From JBGSYJ01 sp041748075 (GTDB lineage Bacteria; Acidobacteriota; Thermoanaerobaculia; Gp7-AA8): 64,000 bases of DNA. This document shows positions 34,247 through 44,182 of the stretch, in pieces. A model generated the notes under the pieces. That model made no database searches, was not told where the DNA came from, and saw only the letters and a list, made by a program, of their open reading frames with translations. Each line of letters opens with the position of its first letter. Positions within the stretch are counted from its first letter, which is position 1. The position numbers and the translations under genes were made by a program. The stretch covers positions 61,573 through 125,572 of the forward strand of contig JBGTDX010000081.1 of the NCBI GenBank assembly GCA_041748075.1, read 5' to 3'.

Positions 34247-35515
34247 CTAATCGCTCAGGTTCCGGATGACCGTAGGAATGTCCAGATCGTTGCCGAATTC
34301 GCTGTTTGCCATCGGGCCAAAGCCTGATGTCCCGTCCGCCTTGCTCGAGCCCTTGCGGAAGAACGGCGGATCGTAAATGTCCTCTTCAGCGCCGATCTGC
34401 GGAGCGACTTCTTCGGGAGTCGGCCCTGCAAGCGAAAGAGTGACGGGCTCGGAACTCCGGTTGGAAGGTGCCGACATCGTATTCCGCGTGAGCGTCTCGC
34501 CCCGCGTAGTCAGGAATCCCTTGCTGGCCGTATCGAAGCCGGTCGCAATGACCGTGACCTTGATCTCGTCCCTGAGCATCGGGTCGATGACCGTGCCGAA
34601 GATGATGTTGGCTTCCTCGTCCGCCGCTTCCTGAATGACCGAGGCCGCCTCGTGGACCTCGAAGAGCGTCATATCGTTGCCGCCGGTGATATTGATCAGC
34701 ACGCCCTTCGCACCATCGATCGAAGCCTCTTCGAGCAGCGGCGATGAGATCGCTCGCTGCGCCGCTTCGACAGCCCGGTGCTCGCCGGACGAAACGCCCG
34801 TGCCCATGAGCGCCATGCCCATTCCATGCATGATCGTTTTCACGTCGGCAAAGTCGAGGTTGATCTCTCCCGGCACGGTGATCAGGTCGGAAATGCCCTG
34901 AACCGCCTGCCGGAGAATGTCATCGGCAATCCGGAAGGCATCCGATAGCGAGGTAGCGCGCTCGACGAAATTGAGGAGCCGCTCGTTCGGAATCGTGATC
35001 AGCGTATCGACGGAATCCCGCAGTGCACGGATTCCGTGCTCTGCCTGAATGCGTCGCCGCTTGCCTTCGAACGCGAACGGCTTGGTTACGACGGCAACCG
35101 TCAGCGCACCGAGCTCGGCGGCGAGCGACGCGATGATCGGCGCTGCACCGGTCCCCGTGCCGCCGCCCATGCCGGTCGTGATAAAGATCATGTCGGCGCC
35201 CGAGAGCGTCTCGATGAGCCGGTCGGTGTCCTCGAGGGCGGCCTGTTTGCCGATCTCCGGATTGGCTCCCGCCCCGAGGCCTTTCGTCAGCTTTCCGCCG
35301 ATCTGGATCTTCGTCGGGGCGAGGGAATTACGCATCGCCTGCAGGTCGGTGTTCGCGACGATGAACTCCACGCCGCCGATTCCGGCCTGGATCATCCGGT
35401 TCACTGCGTTCCCGCCGCCGCCGCCGACTCCAACGACTTTGATCTTCGCCGGAAGTTCGTCTTCCATGTTGATTTTCAGCCGATTCTCTCCCGGTAAATC
35501 ATCAAAGGTAATCAT
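34247..35515 (-). CDS. ftsZ: Cell division protein FtsZ
   Basis: Tubulin-like GTPase forming the cytokinetic ring. 422 residues: GTPase loop VGVGGGGGNAVNRM (~27-40), tubulin signature GMGGGTGTGAAP (~115), synergy-loop region, a variable linker from ~335, and the conserved C-terminal peptide DIPTVIRNLSD that binds FtsA. The ATG at 35515 gives the N-terminus MITFDDLPGENRLKIN; MEDELPAKIK at codon 17 is an alternative. Last member of the dcw cluster. Confidence 0.97.
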   Translation of the reverse strand: MITFDDLPGENRLKINMEDELPAKIKVVGVGGGGGNAVNRMIQAGIGGVEFIVANTDLQAMRNSLAPTKIQIGGKLTKGLGAGANPEIGKQAALEDTDRLIETLSGADMIFITTGMGGGTGTGAAPIIASLAAELGALTVAVVTKPFAFEGKRRRIQAEHGIRALRDSVDTLITIPNERLLNFVERATSLSDAFRIADDILRQAVQGISDLITVPGEINLDFADVKTIMHGMGMALMGTGVSSGEHRAVEAAQRAISSPLLEEASIDGAKGVLINITGGNDMTLFEVHEAASVIQEAADEEANIIFGTVIDPMLRDEIKVTVIATGFDTASKGFLTTRGETLTRNTMSAPSNRSSEPVTLSLAGPTPEEVAPQIGAEEDIYDPPFFRKGSSKADGTSGFGPMANSEFGNDLDIPTVIRNLSD

Positions 35516-35664
35516 TTCCGCCTCCGGACTTTTCTCTCGTTGTTGTCGACCGCTGCCACTCTCGCGACGGAAGGCCGATTTCGTCGCACGTCTCTGATCC
35601 GATGCTTCGTTGCTCCGCTCCTCGGAATCACTCTAGGCATGCATTCTCCCACCCTGAACATCGC

Positions 35665-36891
35665 TCAACTCTGCGCAAACCATTGTCGGAACGACTCGGC
35701 AACTCGCGAGAGCCCGGTGCGCGGTTTCTGCCGCACCCTGGTCTGCTGCCGGAAGCCCCAAAGGAGCAGCCCCGCCGCCGTTACCCATTCCGGTCCGTTC
35801 ACCGTATCAGACAGCCCCCCCAGCCCGCGAGGAACTCCCTTCCGAGCCTGCTGATCGAACACCTGCTCGATCATCTCGATCATCCCATCCATCTCGGCCC
35901 CGCCACCCGCCACCACCACGCCCGACCGGATCTCCTTTTCGAGACCCACCTTTTCGATGTCGCGATAGACGAGTTTGGCGATCTCCGCCGCCCGAGGCTC
36001 GATGATGTTGGTCAGCTCGTGGCGCGAGAGGATTTTCGGCGGCCTGCCGCCCACGGTCGGAACCTCGATGGGCTCTTCGTCTGTAATCAACGATGCGAGC
36101 GCACAACCATGTCGCTTCTTGATCCGTTCCGCGTCCTCCATCGGAGTTCTGAGAACCACCGAGATGTCCGACGTGAAGTGGCCCGCTCCGACGGGAAGGA
36201 CGTTCGTGTGTACGACGTTCCCCTCGAGAAACACGGCGTAGTCGGTCGTGCCCGCTCCCAGGTCGAGCAGCAGCACTCCCATCTCGCGCTCATCCTGAGT
36301 CAGGACCGCCTCGGCTCCGCCAATCGGCTCGAGAACGAGCTCCGTCACGGCGATGCCGGCTTTGTTTACGCAGGCGAGAACGTTCTGGTTGTGCGTGCGG
36401 GCTCCGGTAACGATGTGGACGTTTGCCTCCAGCCGCGAGCCGGTCATGCCGAGGGGATCGTGTATTCCGTCCTGTCCGTCCACGACGAACTCGCGAGGAA
36501 TCACGTGAAGCAACTCGAGCTCACCCGGAATGTTGATCGAGCGCGACGCTTCGATGACGCGATCGATGTCCTCCCGCAGGATCTCCTTGTGTTTGCCCAT
36601 GACAGAGACCACGCCTTTCGAGTTGATCGAACGGATGTGGTCTCCGGCAACACCTACGAAGGCGGATTCGATCTGGACGCCGGCCATCACCTCGGCCTCG
36701 TCGACCGCCCTCTTGATGGCATCGATCGCCTGATCGAGGTTGATGATGTTTCCCCGCCGGGTGCCCTTCATCGGCGAAGTACCTTTACCGATGATCTCGA
36801 GCTGTCCCCGATCATTCACTTCCCCGACCAGCACACACACTTTTGAAGTTCCGATGTCGAGCGCAACGATGTAGTTATCGGTTTTGGGCAT
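35665..36891 (-). CDS. ftsA: Cell division protein FtsA
   Basis: Actin-like protein tethering FtsZ to the membrane. 408 residues; DIGTSKVCVLVGEV phosphate-1 motif near residue 11, 1C domain unique to FtsA (~85-165), DLGAGTTDYAVF phosphate-2 motif (~205), GVVVAGGGAEMDGM adenosine motif. The C-terminal stretch SRVAESFRQWFAQS forms the amphipathic membrane-targeting helix. Its start overlaps the end of ftsQ by 17 bp. 149 bp separate it from ftsZ. Confidence 0.95.
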   Translation of the reverse strand: MPKTDNYIVALDIGTSKVCVLVGEVNDRGQLEIIGKGTSPMKGTRRGNIINLDQAIDAIKRAVDEAEVMAGVQIESAFVGVAGDHIRSINSKGVVSVMGKHKEILREDIDRVIEASRSINIPGELELLHVIPREFVVDGQDGIHDPLGMTGSRLEANVHIVTGARTHNQNVLACVNKAGIAVTELVLEPIGGAEAVLTQDEREMGVLLLDLGAGTTDYAVFLEGNVVHTNVLPVGAGHFTSDISVVLRTPMEDAERIKKRHGCALASLITDEEPIEVPTVGGRPPKILSRHELTNIIEPRAAEIAKLVYRDIEKVGLEKEIRSGVVVAGGGAEMDGMIEMIEQVFDQQARKGVPRGLGGLSDTVNGPEWVTAAGLLLWGFRQQTRVRQKPRTGLSRVAESFRQWFAQS

Positions 36892-37801
36892 TTGCTTCTT
36901 CTCCTATTGAATCTGCAGAAGGCTGAGGCATCGTGTCTTCGGTTGAAGACACCACCGGTGCCACGGCAATTGGACTGCTGACTTTTGGTGCGATGACTGG
37001 CGGTTTGATTCGGGGCGCTCGGGGCTTGACCACGATCCGGTCGTTGAAACGGAGATCGGCGTACTCGATTGCACCGGCGGAAAACCCTTCGACGGCGGCG
37101 ACCCGATAGAGCGTGCGCCACTTCTCGAACGAATCGAGATCGTCGATGAATACGTAGGCGGCCAGGGCCCGGTCGAACAGGCGGAATCCGCCCGCCTCGA
37201 GCGACTGAATCTCCGATACTCGCGAGTACAGCAGCGGGTCGGATGTGCGGATCGCTTCGAGAAATTCGACACAGCGGGCGACCGCTTCCGTCCTGGTCTC
37301 GGTGATGAGTGGAAGCTCGGCGTTCCCTGTAGCCGGCGACAGATCCGCAAAAATTCTGCCCTTCGCATCCACATACCGCGGCGTGCCTTCGATGACCACC
37401 AGAGCGGACGGGGTTCTTTCGATGACGTGGATCACGAGCGTGTCCGGCAGCTTCTTCTCGACACGGATTCTCTCGACCCACGGAAGCGTCAGGAAGTCCT
37501 GCTGTACGGCGGCGATGTCCAGCCGGAACAGATTGCGTCCCCTGTACGCCGCTGCCACGCGGCTGATCGTCGCGGCCGGAGTATGGGGAGCGCCCGAAAT
37601 CTCGACGCTCCTGATCGCGAAACGTGAGTCCTGCTGAGTGCGGTGATACAGCCAGAATGAGCCGACCGCGAGCAGCGCGACCAGTAGTGCGTTGGCTGCA
37701 ACCATGAGAAGCCGCTGCGCCTGAAGCTGCCTGTGATTACGCCGCGTGCGACCCAGGTCGTTCGGCCTGAGGAACCGGTGCCCCGTCTCGAATGTACTCA
37801 T
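36875..37801 (-). CDS. ftsQ: Cell division protein FtsQ
   Basis: Bitopic divisome assembly protein. 308 residues: basic cytoplasmic tail, one TM (LLMVAANALLVALLAVGSFWLY), a POTRA domain beginning FAIRSVEISGAPHTPAATI, and the FtsQ beta domain (VERIRVEKKLPDTLVIHVIERTPSAL). A proline/valine-rich tail with unknown function extends the C-terminus beyond the usual length. Start overlaps the murC stop by four bases (ATGA). Confidence 0.92.
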   Translation of the reverse strand: MSTFETGHRFLRPNDLGRTRRNHRQLQAQRLLMVAANALLVALLAVGSFWLYHRTQQDSRFAIRSVEISGAPHTPAATISRVAAAYRGRNLFRLDIAAVQQDFLTLPWVERIRVEKKLPDTLVIHVIERTPSALVVIEGTPRYVDAKGRIFADLSPATGNAELPLITETRTEAVARCVEFLEAIRTSDPLLYSRVSEIQSLEAGGFRLFDRALAAYVFIDDLDSFEKWRTLYRVAAVEGFSAGAIEYADLRFNDRIVVKPRAPRIKPPVIAPKVSSPIAVAPVVSSTEDTMPQPSADSIGEEANAQNR

Positions 37802-39174
37802 GATGCAACTCCTGCGAGAGCTTCACCCACCCGATGAACGTCGCCCGCTCCCATGGTGACGAACAGGTCTCCCCTGCGAAGCACGGTACGGAGATGCTCG
37901 AGCACCCCGCCGAGATCGCGATCTATCAGTTCGATATGAGTCGCGCCGCGATGATGGGCGGCGTCACTGATGAGACTCGCCGAGACACCTTCGATCGGCT
38001 CTTCCCGCGCCGGATAGATCGGCGCGACGAATCCAAGATCGGCAATCTCCAGCGCTTCGGCGAATCCGGATGCAAAGTCCCGAGTCCGCGAGTAGAGATG
38101 CGGCTGGAACAGAGCTACGATCCTCCGCTCCGGATAGCTGCTCCGCGCCGCCTCGAGCGTAGCCCGAACCTCTGTCGGATGATGCGCGTAGTCGTCGACT
38201 ACGATGGCTCCGTCAAAATCTCCCAGAAGCTGGAAGCGGCGCTCTACGCCACGGAATCGTCCGAGGGCTTCCGCGGCCGTCTCGAACGGGATGCCGGTCT
38301 CCAGCGCAACCCCGATTGCGGCCAGCGCGTTTCTAACGTTGTGCTCGCCCGGCGTGCGCAAGGTCACGCGCCCCAGCGAAGCTCCACTCCGAATCACTTC
38401 GAACGACACTCCACTCTCGCTGAACTCCAGGTCGACGGCTCGCAGATCGGCCGCCTCGCCAAGCCCATAGCGGATCGATCGCTTCGGCAGCGAACTGAGC
38501 AGCGACACGACGTTCTCATCGTCCGAGCACCCGATCACCGCTCCGTAGAACGGCACCAGCCGCGCGAATGCGGCGAACGTCTCACGTATGTCGTCCAGGT
38601 CGCGATAGCAATCGAGATGATCGGCTTCGATATTGGTGATTACCGAGATCGTCGGATGAAGTCTCAGGAAGGAGCGGTCGTATTCGTCCGCTTCGACCAC
38701 GAGGTAATCCCCGTTGCCGAGCTTCGCGTTCGACTCGAAATTCCGCAGCACCCCACCCACGATGAGCGTCGGATCGAGGCCTGCCTCCGCAAGCACCAGC
38801 GCCGTCATTGCCGATGTGGTCGTCTTGCCGTGCGTTCCTGCGATCGCAATCCCCCTCTTGAGCCGTGTAATCTCCCCGAGCATTTCCGCCCGGCGGATCA
38901 CCGGAATGTGCGCCTCCCTCGCTGCGTGAACTTCGAGACTGTCCTGTTTGATCGCAGACGAGATGACGATCAGATCGACTCCATTCACATGTTGCGCACC
39001 GTGACCGATCTGCACCTCGATCCCCAGACGCATGAGGCGCTCGGTGACCGCGGAGCTCTTCGCGTCACAGCCGGAGATCGTCAGATCGTAATTGCTCAGA
39101 ATCTCGGCGATGCCACTCATCCCGATTCCGCCAATGCCGACGAAATGGATAGTCTTAATATGGCCGAAATTCAT
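37798..39174 (-). CDS. murC: UDP-N-acetylmuramate--L-alanine ligase
   Basis: First Mur ligase: adds L-Ala to UDP-MurNAc. 458 residues; N-terminal HFVGIGGIGMSGIAEIL, ATP loop AGTHGKTTTSAM (~107), central DEYDRSFLRLHP and C-terminal FQPHLYSRTRDF are all MurC-specific. In most bacteria murB and ddl follow; here ftsQ follows at once. A likely promoter lies upstream at 39201-39230. Confidence 0.96.
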   Translation of the reverse strand: MNFGHIKTIHFVGIGGIGMSGIAEILSNYDLTISGCDAKSSAVTERLMRLGIEVQIGHGAQHVNGVDLIVISSAIKQDSLEVHAAREAHIPVIRRAEMLGEITRLKRGIAIAGTHGKTTTSAMTALVLAEAGLDPTLIVGGVLRNFESNAKLGNGDYLVVEADEYDRSFLRLHPTISVITNIEADHLDCYRDLDDIRETFAAFARLVPFYGAVIGCSDDENVVSLLSSLPKRSIRYGLGEAADLRAVDLEFSESGVSFEVIRSGASLGRVTLRTPGEHNVRNALAAIGVALETGIPFETAAEALGRFRGVERRFQLLGDFDGAIVVDDYAHHPTEVRATLEAARSSYPERRIVALFQPHLYSRTRDFASGFAEALEIADLGFVAPIYPAREEPIEGVSASLISDAAHHRGATHIELIDRDLGGVLEHLRTVLRRGDLFVTMGAGDVHRVGEALAGVAS

Positions 39175-39200
39175 AGCTTATAGATGGCTTATATAGGTTC

Positions 39201-39230
39201 ATTTTAAGTGTGTTGCGCCTCTTATTGCAA
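39201..39230 (-). promoter_or_regulatory. Predicted internal promoter before murC
   Basis: On the minus strand TTGCAA and TAAAAT are separated by 18 bp in the only AT-rich patch of the dcw cluster (39175-39230), directly after the murG stop. It could give the murC-ftsQ-ftsA-ftsZ group its own transcript. GCTTATA occurs twice between it and murC. Confidence 0.5.
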
Positions 39231-40331
39231 TTAATTTCTCTGAATCTTTTCAATTATGTCGACGATTTTCTGTGACGCATCGGGTACGCCGAGCTTTCTG
39301 GCCTCGAGACCCATACTTCGGGTCGCTTCAGGCGTGGCGAAGATCTCTTCGATATCCGAGGCGAGACGCTCCGCGGTGAGCTCCCCTTCCGTGATCACCC
39401 GCGCGCCTCCCGCTCGCTCCATGACCCGGGCATTGGCCTCCTGATGGTTGTTGGTGGCGAGGGCGAATGGAATGAGCACCGCGCCACGCCCGGCAGCGCA
39501 AAGCTCTCCAATGGTCATCGCCCCCGCTCTCGAGACGACCAGATCCGCCGCGGCGATCTCGTTCCACATTGCGTCGAGATAGGGAACCACTCGAGCGCGC
39601 TCGAAAGGTGTCCCCTGATACGCCGCAGCGATCCTCTCGTGATCCAGCGGTCCCGTCTGGTGCACGATCTCGAGCACGTCTGCGAGTCCCTCGAGGAGAG
39701 GCAGAGCTGTGGTGAACGTATTGTTGATGATTCGCGAGCCCTGGCTTCCCCCGAAGATCAGGAGCCGCTTCTTTTCGGAGGTTCGATCCACGTCTGCCGG
39801 AGGAACGTGGAAGAAGTCGCGGCGGACGGGATTGCCGGTGACCTCACCGCGCCGTTTCATTCGCTCGAGCGCTTCGGGAAACGCGACTGCCGCTTCCGTG
39901 ACCATCCGGGCGAGAATCCGGTTCGTGAGCCCGGGAAATGCATTCGATTCGTGAATGATCGTCGGAATTCGCCGAAGCGCTCCCGCCATCAGGACCGGAC
40001 CGGATGCATACCCTCCCACTCCGAGAATTGCAACGGGCTGGTAGCGGTTGATGAGCCTGTGCGAATTGATCAGTCCCATCGGAAGCAGTGCGACGTTTCG
40101 GACCGTCTCGGTGATGGATTTCCCCTTCAGCCCGCCAACCGAAATGAACTCGAGCGGAAACCCCGCTTTCGGCACGATTTTCTTCTCGAGCCCGTACTCG
40201 GTACCGACGAACACGACCTTCCGCGACGCGTCGCGCGCCAGGTACTCCTCCGCGATCGCGATCGCCGGATAGATGTGTCCTCCGGTTCCGCCGCCTGCGA
40301 TCATCAGAAGCCTGCCGTTTCGCTCCGCCAC
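39231..40331 (-). CDS. murG: MurG (lipid II-forming GlcNAc transferase)
   Basis: Adds GlcNAc to lipid I on the cytoplasmic membrane face. 366 residues from a GTG at 40331 that has GGAGG six bases upstream; the ATG at 40349 is the alternative and lacks an SD. Motifs: GGGTGGHIYPAIAIAEEY near the N-terminus, GVGGYASGPVLMAG, FGGSQGSRIINNTF, and SRAGAMTIGELCAAGRGAVLIP binding UDP-GlcNAc. Directly downstream of ftsW. Confidence 0.95.
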   Translation of the reverse strand: MAERNGRLLMIAGGGTGGHIYPAIAIAEEYLARDASRKVVFVGTEYGLEKKIVPKAGFPLEFISVGGLKGKSITETVRNVALLPMGLINSHRLINRYQPVAILGVGGYASGPVLMAGALRRIPTIIHESNAFPGLTNRILARMVTEAAVAFPEALERMKRRGEVTGNPVRRDFFHVPPADVDRTSEKKRLLIFGGSQGSRIINNTFTTALPLLEGLADVLEIVHQTGPLDHERIAAAYQGTPFERARVVPYLDAMWNEIAAADLVVSRAGAMTIGELCAAGRGAVLIPFALATNNHQEANARVMERAGGARVITEGELTAERLASDIEEIFATPEATRSMGLEARKLGVPDASQKIVDIIEKIQRN

Positions 40332-40354
40332 TTCACTCCTCCGGTCCATGTCGT

Positions 40355-41461
40355 TCAACTGTGTTGATGTGAGTACTGAGAAAGATTGAGCAGGATCCCG
40401 ATCGCAAGCATGCTCGTGAGCAGCGAGGATCCGCCGTAGCTGACGAGCGGCAGCGGCATTCCCTTGGTTGGAAGCAGGCAGAGCGCAACGCTGACATTGA
40501 TCAGCACCTGAACGGCGATCATCAGCGTGAATCCGAGCGCCGCATAGAACGCAAATCGATCGCGGCTGTGTCGCGCTACTTTTGCTCCCCTCCAGACGAG
40601 CATTCCAAAAAGCAGCAGCAGCCCGAGCGCTCCCGCAAAACCGAGCTCCTCCCCGATGATCGAGAAGATGAAATCGGTGTGAGGCTCGGGCAGGAAGAAA
40701 AGTTTCTGCCTTCCGTTCCCGATCCCCAGTCCCGTGAGACCACCCGTACCGATTGCGATGAGGCTCTGCATCGCCTGAAATCCCGAGCCCAGGGGATCCG
40801 CCTCGGGGTTGAGAAACGACAGCAGTCTCGCCCGCCGGTAATCGGCCGAAAGGGCGATCGCCGCCGCGGCAGGTATCAGCAACAGCGCGAAGGTGAAAAT
40901 CCGCCGCCAGGACAACCCTGCCACGAAGAACATCCCGGCGGAGACGACGAGAATCGTCGCGGCCGTCCCGAAGTCGGGCTGGAGAAGGATCAGACCTGCC
41001 ACGATTGCCAGCACGCACCCGATCGGCAGGAGGACGGAGGACAGGTCATTGACACGCTCCTCTTTCGAAGCCAGTTGCGAAGCGAGAAACAGAATGATGA
41101 CCGGCTTGGCGAACTCCGAAGGCTGGAACTGAAACATCGGCAGGATGATCCAGCGGTGCGTTCCGTTGATCGACGGCTGAAACAGCACGAACACCAGCGC
41201 TGCGATGAGCCCGCCCACGAGCGTATAAACGACTGCCTGAGACTTCAGACGGCTCGTGTCGAGATGCATCATGAGAAGCATGAGCGCGGCTCCCGCGACG
41301 GCCCAGACACACTGCCGGGCGAGGAAGTAATACGGATTGTCCGTACCGATCCTCTGGCTGGCGATCATGGCCGAAGCGCTGTAGATCATGACGAGCCCCA
41401 GCACGAGGATCAGCATCGCGCTTCCGAAAATCACGCGGTCGTAGGCGAGCTTTCGACTCAT
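40355..41461 (-). CDS. ftsW: FtsW (division SEDS glycosyltransferase)
   Basis: Septal peptidoglycan polymerase partnered with FtsI. 368 residues from ATG 41461 (MSRKLAYDRVIFGS), ~10 TM helices, with FQFQPSEFAKP, LLQPDFGTAATI, NPEADPLGSGFQAMQSLIAIGTGG, LPEPHTDFIFSIIGEELGF and PLVSYGGSS. The frame is open further upstream only because it reads through the GGCCGAAC element at 41481. It ends 5 bp before the murG ATG. Together with rodA the window carries both SEDS enzymes. Confidence 0.95.
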   Translation of the reverse strand: MSRKLAYDRVIFGSAMLILVLGLVMIYSASAMIASQRIGTDNPYYFLARQCVWAVAGAALMLLMMHLDTSRLKSQAVVYTLVGGLIAALVFVLFQPSINGTHRWIILPMFQFQPSEFAKPVIILFLASQLASKEERVNDLSSVLLPIGCVLAIVAGLILLQPDFGTAATILVVSAGMFFVAGLSWRRIFTFALLLIPAAAAIALSADYRRARLLSFLNPEADPLGSGFQAMQSLIAIGTGGLTGLGIGNGRQKLFFLPEPHTDFIFSIIGEELGFAGALGLLLLFGMLVWRGAKVARHSRDRFAFYAALGFTLMIAVQVLINVSVALCLLPTKGMPLPLVSYGGSSLLTSMLAIGILLNLSQYSHQHS

Positions 41462-41480
41462 CGAACGCCTGCTTTGTATG

Positions 41481-41556
41481 TGGCCGAACATTGAATGTTC
41501 GGCCCTTCGTAACCGGCACATCTCGCCATGGGGGCCGAACGTGCAATGTTCGGCCA
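41481..41556. repeat. GGCCGAACATT element, copy B
   Basis: 76 bp: TGGCCGAACATTGAATG at one end and GTGCAATGTTCGGCCA at the other; the left end is a perfect palindrome around TT-GA. Inserted between murD and ftsW inside the dcw cluster. Confidence 0.8.
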
Positions 41557-41575
41557 CTGTTTCATCAGCTCGGTA

Positions 41576-42892
41576 TCAGAGCGCATGGACCAGCTCCTCG
41601 AAGTGACGCCCGCGATGCTCGAAGTTCTCGTACTGATCGAAGCTGGCGCAGGCCGGCGAGAGCAGCACCGTATCCCCGTCCGCCGCGTGCTCGTGCACAT
41701 AGCGGACGGCTTCATCCATCGTCCTGGAATTCACGATCTCCCCCACACCTTCGAGCGCCTCGGCGATGCGCTCCGCTGCCGAGCCGATCGTAAGAACTGC
41801 GCGCGCCTTCGTCGCCATGAGCTTCCTCATCCGTTCGAATTCGCCGTTCTTGTCTTTCCCTCCGAGGATCAGAAATACGCGGCCGTCGTCCAACCCTTCG
41901 AGCGACTTGAGCGTCGCATCGACGTTCGTACCCTTCGAGTCGTTTATGTACCGAACCCCATTGAGATCGCGGACAACGGCCATCCGATGCGGCAGCCCTC
42001 GGAAGCTTCGGAATGCGCGCTCGACCGACTCCGGCCCGACGCCCGCAGCATCGGCAGCCAGCCAGCTCGCCAGTGCATTCTCCAGATTCGCGATGCCGGG
42101 TATCAGAAGCGCGCTGCGCGCAATCCGTTCCCTTCGGCCTTCGACGGCGAGCACGAGATCGTCGCCATCGATGAATGCACCCTGTTCGAGCTTGCGTGTC
42201 GAGGAGAACCCTCTCACCTTCGCAGGAGTTTCGGGTTCGGCGGTCCGGGGATCGTCGGCATTCACGATTGCGACATCCGAAGACTTCTGATTCCGGAATA
42301 TTCGATACTTCGCGGCCGCGTAGTCCTCGAGCGTAGCGTAACGGTCCATGTGATCCGGCGTGATGTTGAGCAGCACCGCAACGTCGGCGCGAAACTCATC
42401 GACGGCTTCCAGCTGGAAGGACGAGAGCTCGATCACATAATCGTGCGGGCCCCTTTCGACCGCGCTGACCAGCGGCTGCCCGATGTTTCCGGCAACGATT
42501 GCCTCCCGTCCCGCGGCCCTCAGGATCTCCCCCGTGAGCGCGGTCGTGGTCGACTTTCCGTTCGAGCCAGTGATCGCGATGACCGTTCCGTCGATCTCGC
42601 GGAATGCAAGCTCGATCTCCGAGATCACCGGAATCGCATGGCTGCGAGCTTCCTTCACGAGCGGAACACCCGGCGGCACACCCGGGCTCAGCACGACCAG
42701 GTCGATACCCTCAGGAAAGTTCGCGTGCTGCTCCCCGAAGGCAGTTCGAACAGATGGGTCGAGCTCCGAGGCCAGGAGAAGCAACGCTTCCTCTTTCGGG
42801 TCGCTGATGACGACAGAGGATCCCCTGCGCGCCAGATAATTGGCCGCGGCAACCCCGGACTTTCCTGCCCCGATGACGAGAACGTTACTCAT
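41576..42892 (-). CDS. murD: UDP-N-acetylmuramoylalanine--D-glutamate ligase
   Basis: Adds D-Glu to UDP-MurNAc-L-Ala. 438 residues from ATG 42892 (MSNVLVIGAGKSGVAAA) with GGAG 8 bp upstream; an ATG 18 codons earlier gives a non-conserved leader. ATP loop ITGSNGKSTTTAL (~108), central NITPDHMDRY and C-terminal LSPACASFDQYENFEHRGRHF (the MurD signature) are present. Confidence 0.95.
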   Translation of the reverse strand: MSNVLVIGAGKSGVAAANYLARRGSSVVISDPKEEALLLLASELDPSVRTAFGEQHANFPEGIDLVVLSPGVPPGVPLVKEARSHAIPVISEIELAFREIDGTVIAITGSNGKSTTTALTGEILRAAGREAIVAGNIGQPLVSAVERGPHDYVIELSSFQLEAVDEFRADVAVLLNITPDHMDRYATLEDYAAAKYRIFRNQKSSDVAIVNADDPRTAEPETPAKVRGFSSTRKLEQGAFIDGDDLVLAVEGRRERIARSALLIPGIANLENALASWLAADAAGVGPESVERAFRSFRGLPHRMAVVRDLNGVRYINDSKGTNVDATLKSLEGLDDGRVFLILGGKDKNGEFERMRKLMATKARAVLTIGSAAERIAEALEGVGEIVNSRTMDEAVRYVHEHAADGDTVLLSPACASFDQYENFEHRGRHFEELVHAL

Positions 42893-43043
42893 CCGGACAT
42901 CTCCGGGGAGGCGCCGTTGGTAGAGAGGGGGCGAGAGCTCCGCCATCCAGCGTCTCGCTGGACGCTACGACTGCTGCGCCTCGGCATCTCTCGCTCCTCA
43001 TCCCACTCCCCTCACCCCTCATCCCTCGCACCCTTACTTACCC

Positions 43044-44180
43044 CTACCTGAGCTTCAACGTCGAAAGACTCAACAGCGCGAAAATGACTGCAATGATCCA
43101 GAAACGCACGACGACCTGCGTCTCGTTCCAGCCCGAAAGCTCGAAATGATGGTGCAGCGGCGCCATTCGGAAAACGCGGCGACCCGTGAGCTTGAACGAG
43201 ATCACCTGGATGATGACCGACAGCGCTTCGACGACGAACAGACCGCCGACGAACAGCAGGAGAATCTCCTGCTTGATCATGACCGCGAGGCAGCCGATCG
43301 CACCTCCCAGCGCGAGCGATCCTACGTCTCCCATGAAGATCTGAGCCGGGTGGGCGTTGAACCAGAGAAAGCCGAGCGAAGCTCCCACCATGGCTCCGCA
43401 GAAAACGGCGAGCTCCCCAGACCCGGGGACCCACGCGATACGCAGATAGTCCGCGACCCTGAAGTTTCCTGCGGCGTAAGTGAGAATCGTGTAGGTAGCG
43501 GCCGCAACGAGAGTCGATCCGATCGCCAGACCATCGAGACCATCCGTGAGATTCACCGCGTTCGACGCTCCAACGATCACGACCATCAGGAACGGGATGT
43601 AGAGAATCCCGAGCGTGATCAGCCATCCGCTGACAAACGGAAGAGTGAGTCGCGTCGGGTCATCCGTCGCGACATCCGTCGTGATGGTCGGAAGCGTGAG
43701 CCTGACAGCCTCGGCATTGAGCTGAGGCAGGTAGACGATTGCGAGCCCAGCCACGAGCGCCACAGCAAACTGCATGGTGAACTTTTCTTTCGCTGTGAGT
43801 CCGAGGTTGCGCTTCTTGATCAGCTTGCGATAGTCATCGACGAAACCGATCGCGCCGTACGCGAATGTGACGAAGAGGACGATCCATATATACGGATTCG
43901 ACAGATCCGCCCAGAGAAGTGTCGGAACCAGAATCGCGACCAGAATGAGAATCCCGCCCATCGTCGGCGTTCCCGCCTTCTGATGGTGCGACTGCGGCCC
44001 CTCCTCACGGATGAACTGCCCCAACTTGATCTGCGACATCCTTTTGATCAGCCAGGGACCGAGAATGAACGAGATCAGCATGGCCGTAATGGCCGCCATC
44101 GCTGTACGAAACGTGATGTACCGGAAAACGTTGAATCCGAAAACGTACTCGCGGAGCGGATACAACAGGTAATAGAGCAT
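43044..44180 (-). CDS. mraY: MraY (phospho-MurNAc-pentapeptide transferase)
   Basis: Makes lipid I from UDP-MurNAc-pentapeptide and undecaprenyl phosphate. 378 residues with ~10 TM helices. Motifs: GPQSHHQKAGTPTMGGI, FVDDYRKLIKKRNLGL (catalytic DD), NAVNLTDGLDGLA, GDVGSLALGG and MAPLHHHFELSGW (HHH). Slightly long because of a ~25-residue insert near residues 165-190. The 151-bp gap to murD has a run of CCCCTC/CATCCC but no clear repeat. Confidence 0.95.
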   Translation of the reverse strand: MLYYLLYPLREYVFGFNVFRYITFRTAMAAITAMLISFILGPWLIKRMSQIKLGQFIREEGPQSHHQKAGTPTMGGILILVAILVPTLLWADLSNPYIWIVLFVTFAYGAIGFVDDYRKLIKKRNLGLTAKEKFTMQFAVALVAGLAIVYLPQLNAEAVRLTLPTITTDVATDDPTRLTLPFVSGWLITLGILYIPFLMVVIVGASNAVNLTDGLDGLAIGSTLVAAATYTILTYAAGNFRVADYLRIAWVPGSGELAVFCGAMVGASLGFLWFNAHPAQIFMGDVGSLALGGAIGCLAVMIKQEILLLFVGGLFVVEALSVIIQVISFKLTGRRVFRMAPLHHHFELSGWNETQVVVRFWIIAVIFALLSLSTLKLR

Positions 44181-44182
44181 CG

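Noticed and set aside
41462..41557. FtsW start at 41557
   Set aside because: The extra 32 codons translate the GGCCGAAC repeat; MSRKLAYDR at 41461 matches the family.
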